From Myxococcales bacterium (lineage in GTDB: Bacteria > Myxococcota_A > Polyangia > Polyangiales > Ga0077539), in assembly GCA_013298625.1 (NCBI GenBank), contig JAAFIF010000006.1, positions 62,001 to 126,000 of the forward strand: DNA of 64,000 bases, in the 5' to 3' direction. Made by a program: the position numbers and the translations under genes. Below, piece after piece: positions 47,293-56,458 of this stretch (positions are counted from its first letter, which is position 1; the number at the start of each line of letters is the position of its first letter). Below the pieces are notes generated by a model. The model did not search any database and was not told the origin of the DNA. It saw only the letters and a list, made by a program, of their open reading frames with translations.

Positions 47293-47655
47293 CTACGAGC
47301 GGAGGATGCGCTGCGCGCCCTGCGCGCCGAGCGCGGCGAGGGCGTTGTGCTGCGCGCGGTCACCGCCGCGGAGGGCGATGTGGAGGCGCTCGGAGCCGAT
47401 CGAGAACGAGTGCACGGACACGTCGCGAAACGACCCTTCGAACCCGCACGCCGAGCGTCCCGACGCGATCGCGGGGGCGACGGCTGCGATCATGTCCGCG
47501 TCGTGTCCGACGGCCGCGACGAGCAGCCCTTCGTCCGAGGCGATCACCGCGCTCGCCAGCGAGCCGCGCGTGACCTGCGCTTGCAACAAGCACTCGAGCG
47601 CCGTTGATGGAACGTTGCTGCGGTGCTGACGTCTCTCGATCGAAGCTGCTTGCAT
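47293..47655 (-). CDS. Small protein, roadblock/LC7-like
   Basis: 120 residues, soluble. The pattern 'LASAVIASDEGLLVAAVGHD' followed by helix and 'ERLHIALRGGD' looks like a roadblock/LC7 fold: a strand with a self-description segment, helices, then a strand pair. Such small proteins regulate Ras-like GTPases such as MglA in myxobacteria. No GTPase is nearby. The match is by general pattern, so confidence is modest. It follows the beta-helix gene start by 30 bases on the same strand and is probably upstream of it in one transcript. Confidence 0.5.
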   Translation of the reverse strand: MQAASIERRQHRSNVPSTALECLLQAQVTRGSLASAVIASDEGLLVAAVGHDADMIAAVAPAIASGRSACGFEGSFRDVSVHSFSIGSERLHIALRGGDRAQHNALAALGAQGAQRILRS

Positions 47656-47885
47656 GGATGACTCCTCCGGTGGGCGTCGCGCGACGGGCGCGGCGGCGAA
47701 CGTTCTCTCAGTGCAACAGAGTCGGAGGTGAGCGCGACTTTTCGACGAGGATCCATCGCGCGCATCGCCGCAGATTCTGCGACGTCCGTCGCGTGGGTGG
47801 AGTTCTGCACGGCGCGCGCGCTGCGATCGGGAGCTCTCGTGACGCCAAGCACACGAGCGACTTCGTGTACCCTTCGGCGAGAGCC

Positions 47886-48533
47886 ATGAACCTGAAGTGC
47901 CCCGAGTGCGCAGAGTGGATGACCGTTCACGATACGCCCACGGTCGAAGGCCGGTCCGAGTGGATCGATCGATGTGCGGCCGAGCCGTCGTGCGGGAGCT
48001 GGTACGACCGCGGCGAGTACGCGGCGATCGACCCGATGCTCGCCAATTCGGCTGCGCGCGACGCGCTCGTGAACAGCGTGCGTCTGCCGGCGGACGCGAG
48101 CGCCAAGCCGTGGGCGTGCCCGCGTTGCACGGAGGTCACGTCGACTTCGGCGCCGATGCTCGCGCGCGTTGATTTCGTGGGCGTGGCGCTCGGGATGTGC
48201 CCCGAGTGCACGGGCGTCTGGGCGCCGACGGGCACCGTGGACGCGGTGATCAAAGCGCTGTCGCTGTACGAAACGGCGTCGGGCGGCGTTCGCAACATGC
48301 ACTATCGCTCGGCCGCGGCCGCGCCGGTGATGAGGGACCGGGGCGCGCTGCGCACGCGGTGCTGCGAGTGCTCGCGCACTGTGGCCTTCGACGAGACGGC
48401 GTTGGACGTGGACGGGCTGCTGTGCGTTCCGTGCGCGGCGGCGAGGTCGATTGGTGAAGCGCCGTCGCAGCAGCGAGACGCAGGCCTCTGGGGCTTCGTC
48501 CGTTGGGTGCTCAAAGACCTGGGAATTCGCTGA
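47886..48533 (+). CDS. Zinc-ribbon protein, 215 residues
   Basis: The ATG at 47886 opens 'MNLKCPECAEWMTVHD'. Cys pairs are spaced as zinc ribbons: CPEC with 'RCAAEPSC' (about 5-40), CPRC with 'MCPEC' (about 77-105), and 'RCCEC' with 'CVPC' (about 157-185). The first two resemble the TFIIB-type zinc-ribbon motif found in small bacterial proteins. The middle has 'GVWAPTGTVDAVIKALSLYE', and the C-terminus is a single amphipathic helix. Likely binds up to three zinc ions; protein- or nucleic-acid-binding role unknown. Divergent from the roadblock-like gene with 230 bases between them, which hold no feature I recognise. Confidence 0.7.
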   Translation: MNLKCPECAEWMTVHDTPTVEGRSEWIDRCAAEPSCGSWYDRGEYAAIDPMLANSAARDALVNSVRLPADASAKPWACPRCTEVTSTSAPMLARVDFVGVALGMCPECTGVWAPTGTVDAVIKALSLYETASGGVRNMHYRSAAAAPVMRDRGALRTRCCECSRTVAFDETALDVDGLLCVPCAAARSIGEAPSQQRDAGLWGFVRWVLKDLGIR

Positions 48534-48614
48534 ACCGCAGCAGCTGTGTCGTGCATCGTTTGCGCGAGCTCGTCGCGAGACGCGCGCGACGGGGGTGTGT
48601 TTGAATCGCAGCCC

Positions 48615-50825
48615 GTGAGGCGAGCGAGGTTGTCACGGGTCGGCGGGGGTTCGCTCTCGTTGCTCTTGCTGTTGGCGGGCGGAGGGTGCGGTCCCAATCG
48701 ACTGTCGGGCACCGACGGCGGCAACGACGGCGCGGTGTCTGGCGACGGCGGAGGCGGCGAGGTCGCCAACGGCGCGGCGCTCTACGGGCGACTGTGCGCG
48801 AGCTGTCACGGCGAAGCGGGGGAGGGCGGCAGGGCGCAGCCGCTGCAGAATTGGGCGCGCGGCTACGAAGCGCTGCGTCGTCCCATCGGGGTCTCGATGC
48901 CGTCGGGCAACCCCGCCGCGTGCACCGGCGAGTGTCCCGATCGCATCGCGAGCTTCATCCTGAGCGAGCTCAACACGGCGTCGCTCTCGTGCGCGGCGAC
49001 GCGGCCGTCGCTTCGGCGCGCGCGGAGGCTCACGCGCAGCGAGTATCGCAACACGGTGAGGGATCTCTTGGGCGTCGGGGGCGCCGCGACGCAGGGCGAG
49101 TGCAGCCGAAGGACCTTCGCTTATTTCGCCAACGGCAGGACGCTCGATCGGGTGAGCCTCGCGGGGTCGTTCAACGACTGGAGCGCGGATCGTTGGCCGA
49201 TGACGTTCGACGCGGCGATGGGCGCGTGGGTGACGACCAGAGATATCGCTGACGGATCGCACCAGTACAAGTTCGTGCTCAACGGGACCGAGTGGGTGCG
49301 CGACGAGCGCAACCCGATGAGCGCGCCCGACGGGTTCGGCGGGCAGAACTCGCTGCTGACCGTGTCGTGCGGCGCTTCGATGATGAGCGCCACGGGCGTC
49401 GACGTCGCGGCCAACTTGCCCGTGGACGCGCGCAGCTCGGGCGGCTTCTTCGACAACGACGCGACGGTCAACGTCGTGACGTCCAACCATGTGAGCGAGT
49501 ACCTGCGCAGCGCGAAGTCCGTGGTGGACGCGCTCGGCGATCGGGTGACGTCGCTGGTGGCTTGTGATGTGCGCGCAGACCGAGCGGGCTGCAGCGGTCG
49601 GTTCGTGCGCGAGTTCGGGCAGCGGGTGTTTCGACGGCCGCTGACGATGCCCGAGCAGCAGCGGTATCAGGCGCTCGCGATGCGCGGGGCGGACCCCGTG
49701 GCGGGGCTGCGCGTGGCGCTGCGGGGGATGCTGGTCTCGCCGTCGTTTCTGTATCGAACAGAGCTCGGAGAGCGCCAGGGCGACGGGACGTACAAGCTCT
49801 CGGGCTACGAGGTCGCGAGCGCGCTCTCGTACGGGCTGTGGGGAACGACGCCGGACGCCGCGCTGATGACCGCCGCGCAAGACGGGACGCTCGCGACGGC
49901 GGCGGGGATCGAGCGCGAGGCGCGCAGGCTCGTGGCGGACCCGCGCGCGCGCACGGCGTTCGCGGACTTCGCGATGCAGTGGCTCAGGGTCGAGCCGGTG
50001 GCGAGCGCGACGCGCAACGCGACGATGTTTCCCACGTGGACCGAGGCGCTGCGCAGCTCGATCGTCGAAGAGACGCGACGCTTCGTGACGCACGTGGTGT
50101 TCGACGGATCGCACCGTCTCGGCGAGCTCTATACGGCGGACTACACGTTCGCGAACCAAGAGCTCGCGGGGCTCTACGGCATCGCGGGAATTACCGGCAC
50201 CAGTTTTCAACGAGCGCAGTGGCCATCGCCCGACCGCGCGGGCATCTTGGGGCTCTCGGGCGTGCTCGCGCGCTACGCGCACTCGGACCAGACGGCGCCG
50301 ATTCAGCGCGGGGTGTTCGTGAGGGTGAACTTGCTGTGCCAGGAGTTTCCGCCGCCGCCGGCCAACGCGGGCGGCGTGCCCGACGTGGACCCGCGCGCCA
50401 CGACGCGGGCGCGGTTCACGCAGCACACGGCCAATCCCGCGTGCAACTCGTGCCATCAGTACATCGATCAAGTGGGCTTCGGCTTCGAGGGCTTCGACGC
50501 GATCGGACGATCGCGCACGACCGAGAACGGGATGGCCATCGACCGCTCGGGCGCGCTGCTCGACATCGAGGCGGACGGCGGCAACGACGCGGTGCGCTTC
50601 ACGACGCTGCGCGAGCTCGGCCAGGCGCTCTCGACCAGCGCCAGCGCGCGCGGCTGCTTCGCGCGGCAGTACTTTCGCTACGCGCGCGGCTATCACGAGA
50701 CGCTCAGCGATCGCTGCGGCGTGCGCGCGCTGATCGATCGCTTCAGGACAGCCAACGACGACATACGAGAGCTCATGGTGGCGGTGTTTACGGCGCCCGA
50801 GTTCGTCTCGCGGAGGGAGCGATGA
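48615..50825 (+). CDS. DUF1592-type cytochrome lipoprotein with inserted CBM48 domain
   Basis: 736 residues from the GTG at 48615, which opens 'RRARLSRVGGGSLSLLLLLAGGGC' in two parts: basic, hydrophobic, then a lipobox. Heme site CASCH (about 58) forms an N-terminal cytochrome c domain. 'RRLTRSEYRNTVRDLLG' (about 136) starts DUF1587, but residues about 168-252 then form a complete glycogen-binding CBM48-like module ('VSLAGSFNDWSADRWPM', 'GSHQYKFVLNGTEW') before DUF1587 resumes at 'LPVDARSSGGFFDND'. DUF1592, DUF1588 (with heme-like CNSCH near 618) and DUF1585 follow to the C-terminus. It forms an operon with the DUF1552 gene (ATGA overlap). Periplasmic or surface redox function; substrate unknown. 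Confidence 0.85.
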   Translation: MRRARLSRVGGGSLSLLLLLAGGGCGPNRLSGTDGGNDGAVSGDGGGGEVANGAALYGRLCASCHGEAGEGGRAQPLQNWARGYEALRRPIGVSMPSGNPAACTGECPDRIASFILSELNTASLSCAATRPSLRRARRLTRSEYRNTVRDLLGVGGAATQGECSRRTFAYFANGRTLDRVSLAGSFNDWSADRWPMTFDAAMGAWVTTRDIADGSHQYKFVLNGTEWVRDERNPMSAPDGFGGQNSLLTVSCGASMMSATGVDVAANLPVDARSSGGFFDNDATVNVVTSNHVSEYLRSAKSVVDALGDRVTSLVACDVRADRAGCSGRFVREFGQRVFRRPLTMPEQQRYQALAMRGADPVAGLRVALRGMLVSPSFLYRTELGERQGDGTYKLSGYEVASALSYGLWGTTPDAALMTAAQDGTLATAAGIEREARRLVADPRARTAFADFAMQWLRVEPVASATRNATMFPTWTEALRSSIVEETRRFVTHVVFDGSHRLGELYTADYTFANQELAGLYGIAGITGTSFQRAQWPSPDRAGILGLSGVLARYAHSDQTAPIQRGVFVRVNLLCQEFPPPPANAGGVPDVDPRATTRARFTQHTANPACNSCHQYIDQVGFGFEGFDAIGRSRTTENGMAIDRSGALLDIEADGGNDAVRFTTLRELGQALSTSASARGCFARQYFRYARGYHETLSDRCGVRALIDRFRTANDDIRELMVAVFTAPEFVSRRER

Positions 50826-52198
50826 ACCCCAAGTCCCATTGGTTCTCTCGCCGGGCGCTCTTGCAGGGCTTGCTCGCGGGCACGGCTGCGACGGCGATCA
50901 CGACGGCGAGCCGCCGCGCGATGAGCAACGGTCGCGCGCGACGGCTGATCGTCTTTTATTTTCCCGACGGAATCGCAGGGAGAAGCCAGGACGGAATGGG
51001 CACGCTCTGGTGGGCGTCGGGCGCGGGCAGCTCGCTGATGTTGAGCGAGTCGCTGCAGCCGCTCGAGGCGCGCAAGGGAGATTGCGTGTTCGTTCGCGGG
51101 CTGCACATGGGCTCGACCGACGAGGGCTCGCACCCAGGCGGCGCAAAGAAGCTGCTCACCAACAAAGATGGCGGCGGCGGCAGCTCGATCGATCAGCACC
51201 TGGCCAACACGGTCGGCCGCGAGGCGATGCACCGGCACTTGTACTTGGGCGTGCAGGCCAACGCGAACAACGCGTCGGGCGACAAGTTCATCAGCTACCC
51301 GAGCGCGGGCGTCACGGTGCCGCCCGAAGACGACCCGATCCGCGCGTTTCGTCGGCTCTTCGGCAGCGGAACGGTGGGCGGCACGCCGCAGCCCGCGCCC
51401 ATGACGAGCGACCTCGACGACGATCGCTCGGTGATCGACACGGCCCTCGCGGACCTGAACGATCTCAAGACCCGCGCGGGAGCTTCAGAAGCCGCGAAGC
51501 TAGACCTTCACCTCGAGGCGCTGCGCGAGCTCGAGACGCGGCTGCGCGCGATGTCGGGCTCGATGATGATGGGGATGACCCCGCCAGCATCGTGCAGCTC
51601 ACCGCGGCTCGACTACGCGGAGCTCACGGGCGCCGCGCTGTATGCGCCCGAGAACTTTCCTCGGATCCTGAAGGCGCAGACGGACCTGATGGTGACCGCG
51701 ATGGCGTGCGGGCTCACGAAGGTGGGCGTGATCCAGAACTCGCAGCACACGAGCGAGCTGATCATGTCGCGCTTCATGGGCTCGGAGATGTTCGACGCGG
51801 GCTTCGACATGCGCAGCCATCAGGCTTCGCACTACGGCGCGCGGCAAGACCGGACGAACCGTCTGTTCGCGGACTACATCAAGCAGCGGCGCTGGTGGGT
51901 CGCGCAGTTCGCGTATCTGCTCGAGCAGCTGCGCGCGCGGCCCGAGGGCGACGGGACGATGCTCGACAACAGCGTCGTGCTCTTGTGCAGCGAAGTGAGC
52001 GACGGAAACACGCACTCGCACTCGGACATGCCCTTCGTCGTCGCGGGGCGCGGCGGCGGCTGCGTGAGCACCGGGCGCGTGATCGAGCAGAACCGTCGGC
52101 ACGGCGATCTGCTGGCGGCGCTGGCGGGCGCGATGGGCGAGCGGCTGAGCGGCTGGGGCGATGGCAGCGGCGAGTGGCTTCCGGGCCTGGTGACCTGA
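50822..52198 (+). CDS. DUF1552 family protein, Tat-type secreted
   Basis: 458 residues. The N-terminus 'SHWFSRRALLQGLLAGTAAT' is a twin-arginine signal. The body matches DUF1552: 'RLIVFYFPDGI' near the start, 'GSHPGGAKKLLTNKDGG' (about 100-116), 'SIDQHLANTVG', and the C-terminal 'NSVVLLCSEVSDGNTHSHSD' with 'MPFVVAGRGGG'. DUF1552 proteins share the alkaline-phosphatase-like fold with DUF1501 and nearly always accompany DUF1592 cytochromes, as here. Start overlaps the partner's stop (ATGA). No catalytic nucleophile could be assigned. Confidence 0.87.
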   Translation: MNPKSHWFSRRALLQGLLAGTAATAITTASRRAMSNGRARRLIVFYFPDGIAGRSQDGMGTLWWASGAGSSLMLSESLQPLEARKGDCVFVRGLHMGSTDEGSHPGGAKKLLTNKDGGGGSSIDQHLANTVGREAMHRHLYLGVQANANNASGDKFISYPSAGVTVPPEDDPIRAFRRLFGSGTVGGTPQPAPMTSDLDDDRSVIDTALADLNDLKTRAGASEAAKLDLHLEALRELETRLRAMSGSMMMGMTPPASCSSPRLDYAELTGAALYAPENFPRILKAQTDLMVTAMACGLTKVGVIQNSQHTSELIMSRFMGSEMFDAGFDMRSHQASHYGARQDRTNRLFADYIKQRRWWVAQFAYLLEQLRARPEGDGTMLDNSVVLLCSEVSDGNTHSHSDMPFVVAGRGGGCVSTGRVIEQNRRHGDLLAALAGAMGERLSGWGDGSGEWLPGLVT

Positions 52199-52347
52199 GG
52201 GAGCGACTCAACAGTGCGGACTCGAGTCCGCAGCGCGGGGAGGACGGTCGCGAAGCTCGCGCGCGTCGAGCGCGATCGGGACGGCGTGTCGATGCTGCGA
52301 TGCGCCTCGCGCGAGCGATGGCATCATCGGTGCTTCGCTGAGCGAGC

Positions 52348-53352
52348 ATGAGAAACGTAGTCGCCTCGGTCGTGTTGATTTCGTGTGTTTCGCTGACGGG
52401 GTGCGCGCCGCGCGAAGGGCGCGAGGACGCAGCGGTCGACGGGGCAGTCGCGAGCTCGTCGGACAGCAGCGCGTCGGATGCTTCGATCGCGGACGGCGCA
52501 GCGACGGCGTGTCGAGCCACTGCGTTCGAGTCGCGGCTCGACCTTCGGTATCACAGCGTCGCGGGCGTCGATCCCAACCTGCTGAGCCTCGACTTGTATC
52601 TTCCGACGCTCGCGGCCGGCTGCGCTGCGCCGCCGCTGGTGGTGTACGTGCACGGCGGCGGGTGGGCGGTCGGCGACAAGCGCAATCAGATCGAGACCAA
52701 GGTTCGGTACTTCACGGGCGAGGGCTACGCGTTTGCGTCGTTGAACTATCGCTTGTCACCGGCGAGCGCGGGGGCGGCTGGGGTGATCTATCCCGTGCAC
52801 AACCAGGACGTGGCGAGGGCGTTGGCGTGGCTGCGCGAGCGCGCGTCGAGCTATGGCTATCGCCCCGAGCGGATCACGTTGTTCGGTCACTCTGCCGGCG
52901 CTGGGATCGCGACGTTGGTGGGCACGGACCCGCAGTTTCTTGCGGAGCACGGGCGCTCGTTCGCGGACTTGAGCTGCGTGGCGTCGCTCGACACCGAGGC
53001 GTACGACGTCCCGCTGCAGATGATGGCCGGGGGAATGGTCGAAGAGACCTACCGCAACGCGTTTGGAACGGACCCGGCGCAGTGGCAGCGCGCGTCGCCG
53101 CTGCTCAACGGGACGCTGGTGGCGGCGAATCGGATCGTTTCGTTCTTGGTGGTGACGCGCGGGACGCCGGCGCGACGGGCGCTGAGCGAGCGCTTCGTGG
53201 ACGCGTTGCGCGGCGCGGGCTCGAGCGCGACGCTGCACGTGGCCGAGGGGCTCTCGCACGAAGAGGTGACGGACGCGATCGGGCTCGCGAGCGACACCGC
53301 GGTGATGCCAGCGTTTGGTCCGTTCGTCGCGCGGTGCGCGCGCGGGCAGTGA
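52348..53352 (+). CDS. Alpha/beta hydrolase (esterase-type) lipoprotein
   Basis: 334 residues. The signal 'VVLISCVSLTGCAP' contains a lipobox (LTGC), followed by an Asp/Ser/Ala linker (about 25-50). The alpha/beta hydrolase fold has the oxyanion motif HGGGW (about 102), the nucleophile elbow 'GHSAGAGIA' (Ser about 188), and the likely catalytic His in 'EGLSHEEV' near the C-terminus. This fits the BD-FAE/Est-type group of carboxyl or feruloyl esterases. It should cleave esters outside the cell; the natural ester is unknown. It converges with the dienelactone hydrolase gene 9 bases away. Confidence 0.85.
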   Translation: MRNVVASVVLISCVSLTGCAPREGREDAAVDGAVASSSDSSASDASIADGAATACRATAFESRLDLRYHSVAGVDPNLLSLDLYLPTLAAGCAAPPLVVYVHGGGWAVGDKRNQIETKVRYFTGEGYAFASLNYRLSPASAGAAGVIYPVHNQDVARALAWLRERASSYGYRPERITLFGHSAGAGIATLVGTDPQFLAEHGRSFADLSCVASLDTEAYDVPLQMMAGGMVEETYRNAFGTDPAQWQRASPLLNGTLVAANRIVSFLVVTRGTPARRALSERFVDALRGAGSSATLHVAEGLSHEEVTDAIGLASDTAVMPAFGPFVARCARGQ

Positions 53353-53361
53353 GCGTCGGGC

Positions 53362-54033
53362 TCAGCCCTTCAGGTGCTTCGCGAAGTGCGCGAGGGTCTT
53401 GCGCCAAGCGTCGTTGGCGGCGACCGAGTGATACGCCTCGGGGCGCGTGTCGTTGAAGAACGCGTGGCCCGCGCCTGGGTACACGGTGACCTCGGTGGGG
53501 ACGCCCTTGGCGCTCTGCGATTCGGCGAAGCTCTTCGCGTCGGGAACCGAGAAGAATCCCTCGTTTTCGCCGAAGAAAATGAGCCCCGGCGCCTTCACGG
53601 TCGACAGGTCCGCCGCGCCCTTCGGAGGAAACCCGTAGTACGCCGCGTACGCATCGACGTTGGCGACCGAGGCGGCGATCATGGCGAGCGCTCCGCCCAT
53701 GCAGTAGCCGACGACGCCGACCTTGGTGCATCCCTCGTTCTTGCGCAGGTGCTCGACGGCGGCGGTGATCTCGACGGCGGCGCGCGCCCAGTCGAGGCCG
53801 TTCATCAAGTGCGAGGCCTCTTCGGCGTCGAGGGTGCTCTTGCCGTGATAGAGGTCCGGCGCGAGCGCGGTGTACCCGTGGGCGGCGAAGCGCAGGACGA
53901 GGTCCTCGATGTGAGGGACGATGCCCCACCACTCTTGCAGGACGACGAGCCCGGCTTTCTCGCTAGAGGGGCGGGCGATGACGCCGTCGGCGGCGCCCGT
54001 GGAGAGGTCGATTTGAATTCGTGTGCTGCTCAT
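53362..54033 (-). CDS. Dienelactone hydrolase family protein
   Basis: 223 residues, the standard length. The ATG at 54033 gives the conserved start 'GVIARPSSEKAGLVVLQEWW'. The nucleophile is Cys in 'VGYCMGGALAM' (about residue 121), and the His lies in 'YPGAGHAFFND'. At the usual Asp position the sequence reads 'FFGENEGFF', so Glu may replace Asp in the triad. The family hydrolyses dienelactone in chlorocatechol breakdown, but many members act on other lactones or esters. It is 14 bases downstream of gpmI on the same strand and probably co-transcribed. Confidence 0.87.
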   Translation of the reverse strand: MSSTRIQIDLSTGAADGVIARPSSEKAGLVVLQEWWGIVPHIEDLVLRFAAHGYTALAPDLYHGKSTLDAEEASHLMNGLDWARAAVEITAAVEHLRKNEGCTKVGVVGYCMGGALAMIAASVANVDAYAAYYGFPPKGAADLSTVKAPGLIFFGENEGFFSVPDAKSFAESQSAKGVPTEVTVYPGAGHAFFNDTRPEAYHSVAANDAWRKTLAHFAKHLKG

Positions 54034-54047
54034 TCGGGGCGCGGAGT

Positions 54048-55697
54048 CTACCGCGCGACGAGCGAGGGCTGATACCCCTCTGGCGCCTCGTAGCCCATCA
54101 AGTGCAGGGCCGTCGCTGCGACGTTGGCGAGGCCGGCGCCCTGGATGTTCGCGTCGATCGAGACGCTCACGCTGGGCGCATACACAAAGAGCGGAACGGG
54201 GTTGAGCGTGTGGCTCGTCTTCGGCCGGGGCTTTCCGTGCTTGTCGAGCAGCGGCTGCTTGGACTTCTTGTCGAGCTCGTACATCTCGTCGGCGTTGCCG
54301 TGGTCCGCGGTGACGATGAGCGCGCCGTCGAGCGACGAAATCACTGGAAGAAGCCTGGCGATCGAGAGGTCGACGGCTTCGACGGCGAGCACCGCGGCGT
54401 CGCGCGCGCCGGTGTGTCCGACCATGTCTCCGTTGGCGTAGTTGACCCGTCCGTGGTGGTAGCCGCCGGTGCACAGCTCAGCGATCACGCGGTCGGTGAT
54501 CTCTGCTGCTTTCATCCAAGGGCGCTCTTGAAAGGGCAGGGTGTCGCTCTCCACCTCGATCCAGCGTTCGCCGGCGAGGGCGGTCGAGCGATTGCCGTTC
54601 CAGAAATACGTGACGTGGCCGAACTTCTGGGTCTCGCTGCAGGCGAGCTGGATCAAGCCGCTCTCTGCGAGGTGCTCGCTGAGGGTGCGGTCGATCTCGG
54701 GCGGGCTGACGAGAAAGCGCGACGGCAATCGCAGGTCGCCGTCGTACTGCATCATCCCTGCGAACAAGACGTCAGGTCGCGGGCCGCGGTCGAAGCCGCT
54801 GAAGTTTTGCTGCTCGAACGCGCGGGTGATCTCGATGGCGCGGTCGCCGCGAAAGTTGAAGAGCACCACCGCGTCGCCGTCACGAATGGGGCCCACGGGA
54901 GCGCCGTCGCGCTCGACGATGACGAACCCCGGGAGGTTCTGGTCGCTGATCCCAGGGCTCTGCTCGCGCAGCCCTTCGACCGCCGCGCGCAGCGACGAGA
55001 AGCCCTGTCCTTCGCCCTGGACATGTAGCTTCCAGCCGCGCTCGACCATGGCCCACTCGGCTTCGTAGCGGTCCATCGTGACCTTCATGCGCCCGCCGCC
55101 CGAGGCCACGCGATAGTCGCGCGCAGCAGTGCGCAGGCTCGCGAGCTTCGCTTCGAGCTTGTCGACGTACTCGAGCGCGCTCGTCTCGGGCACGTCCCTG
55201 CCGTCGAGCAGCGCGTGCACGCGGGCGCGCGCGATCCCTTCGCCCGCCGCGGCTTCGAGCAGGGCGAACAAGTGTTGCTCGTGCGAGTGAACGTTGCCGT
55301 CCGAGAGCAGCCCGATGAAGTGCAGCGTGCTGTTGCGCTCGCGCACGCGCGAGACGATCGATCGCCAGCACTCGCCGCGAAAGAGCGCGCCCGAGCTGAT
55401 CGCCGCGTTGACGAGCTTGGCGCCCTGGTCGAAGACGCGCCCTGCGCCGAGCGCGTTGTGACCCACCTCGCTGTTGCCCATGTCGTCGTCGCTGGGCAGC
55501 CCGACGGCGGTCCCGTGCGCGCGCAGCGTGGTGTTCGCGGTGTTGGCGCGGAGCCAATCGAGCGTGGGCGTGCGGGCGAGCGTGCACGCGTTGCCCTCTC
55601 CTGCGGGGGCGACGCCGACGCCGTCCATCACGACGATGACGACAGGGCCTTTGACTCCGGCGAACGTGCGGTGCTTGGCGAGCGCGAGCTTCGACAT
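54048..55697 (-). CDS. gpmI: 2,3-Bisphosphoglycerate-independent phosphoglycerate mutase
   Basis: 549 residues, a little longer than usual. It interconverts 3- and 2-phosphoglycerate in glycolysis, using two Mn2+ ions and a phosphoserine intermediate. 'VVIVVMDGVGVAP' carries the first metal Asp; 'DDMGNSEVGHNALGAGR' includes the catalytic Ser; 'DGRDVPETSA' lies in the substrate-binding half; 'TADHGNADEM' carries further metal ligands. An insertion 'ELDKKSKQPLLDKHGKP' after the last motif is common in the longer GpmI subgroup. Divergent from the thioredoxin-like gene with 59 bases between starts. Confidence 0.96.
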   Translation of the reverse strand: MSKLALAKHRTFAGVKGPVVIVVMDGVGVAPAGEGNACTLARTPTLDWLRANTANTTLRAHGTAVGLPSDDDMGNSEVGHNALGAGRVFDQGAKLVNAAISSGALFRGECWRSIVSRVRERNSTLHFIGLLSDGNVHSHEQHLFALLEAAAGEGIARARVHALLDGRDVPETSALEYVDKLEAKLASLRTAARDYRVASGGGRMKVTMDRYEAEWAMVERGWKLHVQGEGQGFSSLRAAVEGLREQSPGISDQNLPGFVIVERDGAPVGPIRDGDAVVLFNFRGDRAIEITRAFEQQNFSGFDRGPRPDVLFAGMMQYDGDLRLPSRFLVSPPEIDRTLSEHLAESGLIQLACSETQKFGHVTYFWNGNRSTALAGERWIEVESDTLPFQERPWMKAAEITDRVIAELCTGGYHHGRVNYANGDMVGHTGARDAAVLAVEAVDLSIARLLPVISSLDGALIVTADHGNADEMYELDKKSKQPLLDKHGKPRPKTSHTLNPVPLFVYAPSVSVSIDANIQGAGLANVAATALHLMGYEAPEGYQPSLVAR

Positions 55698-55756
55698 GGC
55701 GCGAGATGGTGCTCCTTCGGTCGATCGAGCGGCAAGGGTTCGCTACACTCGCGGGC

Positions 55757-56287
55757 GTGTACGAAAGACTTGCAGCGGTCCTCGTCGTCGTTGCGCTCGC
55801 CGGCGGTTGCGCGAGCGCGCAAGGGACGGCCGTCGAGGGCGCTGCGATCGCGCACAGGAGCGTCCTCGTGGGCATCGTGAACAAACAGCAGATCTTCGAG
55901 GCGGACCCGCGTTGGAGCGCAGCGTACGAGCGGACCCGCATCGAGCCCGACGCGGCGCGAGCGTTGGCCGCGGTCCCTCCAGGGGCGACGGTGGACGTGT
56001 ACCTGGGAACGTGGTGCGGCGACAGCGTGCGCGAGGTGAGCAGGCTGCTGCGCTACACCGAGGGGATGACGGCGGTCCCGTTTGCGCTGCGGCTGATCGC
56101 AGTGGATCGAAGCAAGAGCGCGCCGGGGTTCACCGAGGAGGCAGGGCTTCGGTACGTCCCGACCTTCGTGGTGCGGCGCGATGGTCGCGAGGTGGGTCGG
56201 ATCATCGAGAGCCCGCCGAGGGAGCTCGGCGCAGACCTCGCGGCGCTGCTCGACGGCTCGGCGAGCGGCGAGTTGAGCGGGAGATAA
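55757..56287 (+). CDS. Thioredoxin-fold lipoprotein with CxxS site
   Basis: 176 residues from a GTG at 55757, which puts 'VYERLAAVLVVVALAGGCAS' at the start with a lipobox (LAGGC). A longer start at 55706 would add 17 residues before the signal and is less likely. The fold shows 'VDVYLGTWCGDSVREVSRLL' with the reactive site WCGDS, so the usual second Cys is replaced by Ser, and the cis-Pro region 'LRYVPTFVVRRDG'. A CxxS site suggests a thiol-transfer or monothiol role rather than disulfide exchange. Anchored at the periplasmic or outer membrane; partner unknown. Confidence 0.78.
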   Translation: MYERLAAVLVVVALAGGCASAQGTAVEGAAIAHRSVLVGIVNKQQIFEADPRWSAAYERTRIEPDAARALAAVPPGATVDVYLGTWCGDSVREVSRLLRYTEGMTAVPFALRLIAVDRSKSAPGFTEEAGLRYVPTFVVRRDGREVGRIIESPPRELGADLAALLDGSASGELSGR

Positions 56288-56458
56288 GCGCTGATCTTGA
56301 ATTGTGGTGCGTACGTTTGAAGGTTGCGTGACGTGGCGCGTGGACGAAGGGCGCGCTCGGGCGGTGACCGACGGCTTTTCGTGGTGCTTCACGGGCAGAG
56401 ATGTTCCATAGTTGTCTGGTGTGCCGCGCGCAGCGCGAGCCACGGAGAGCACACAGCA

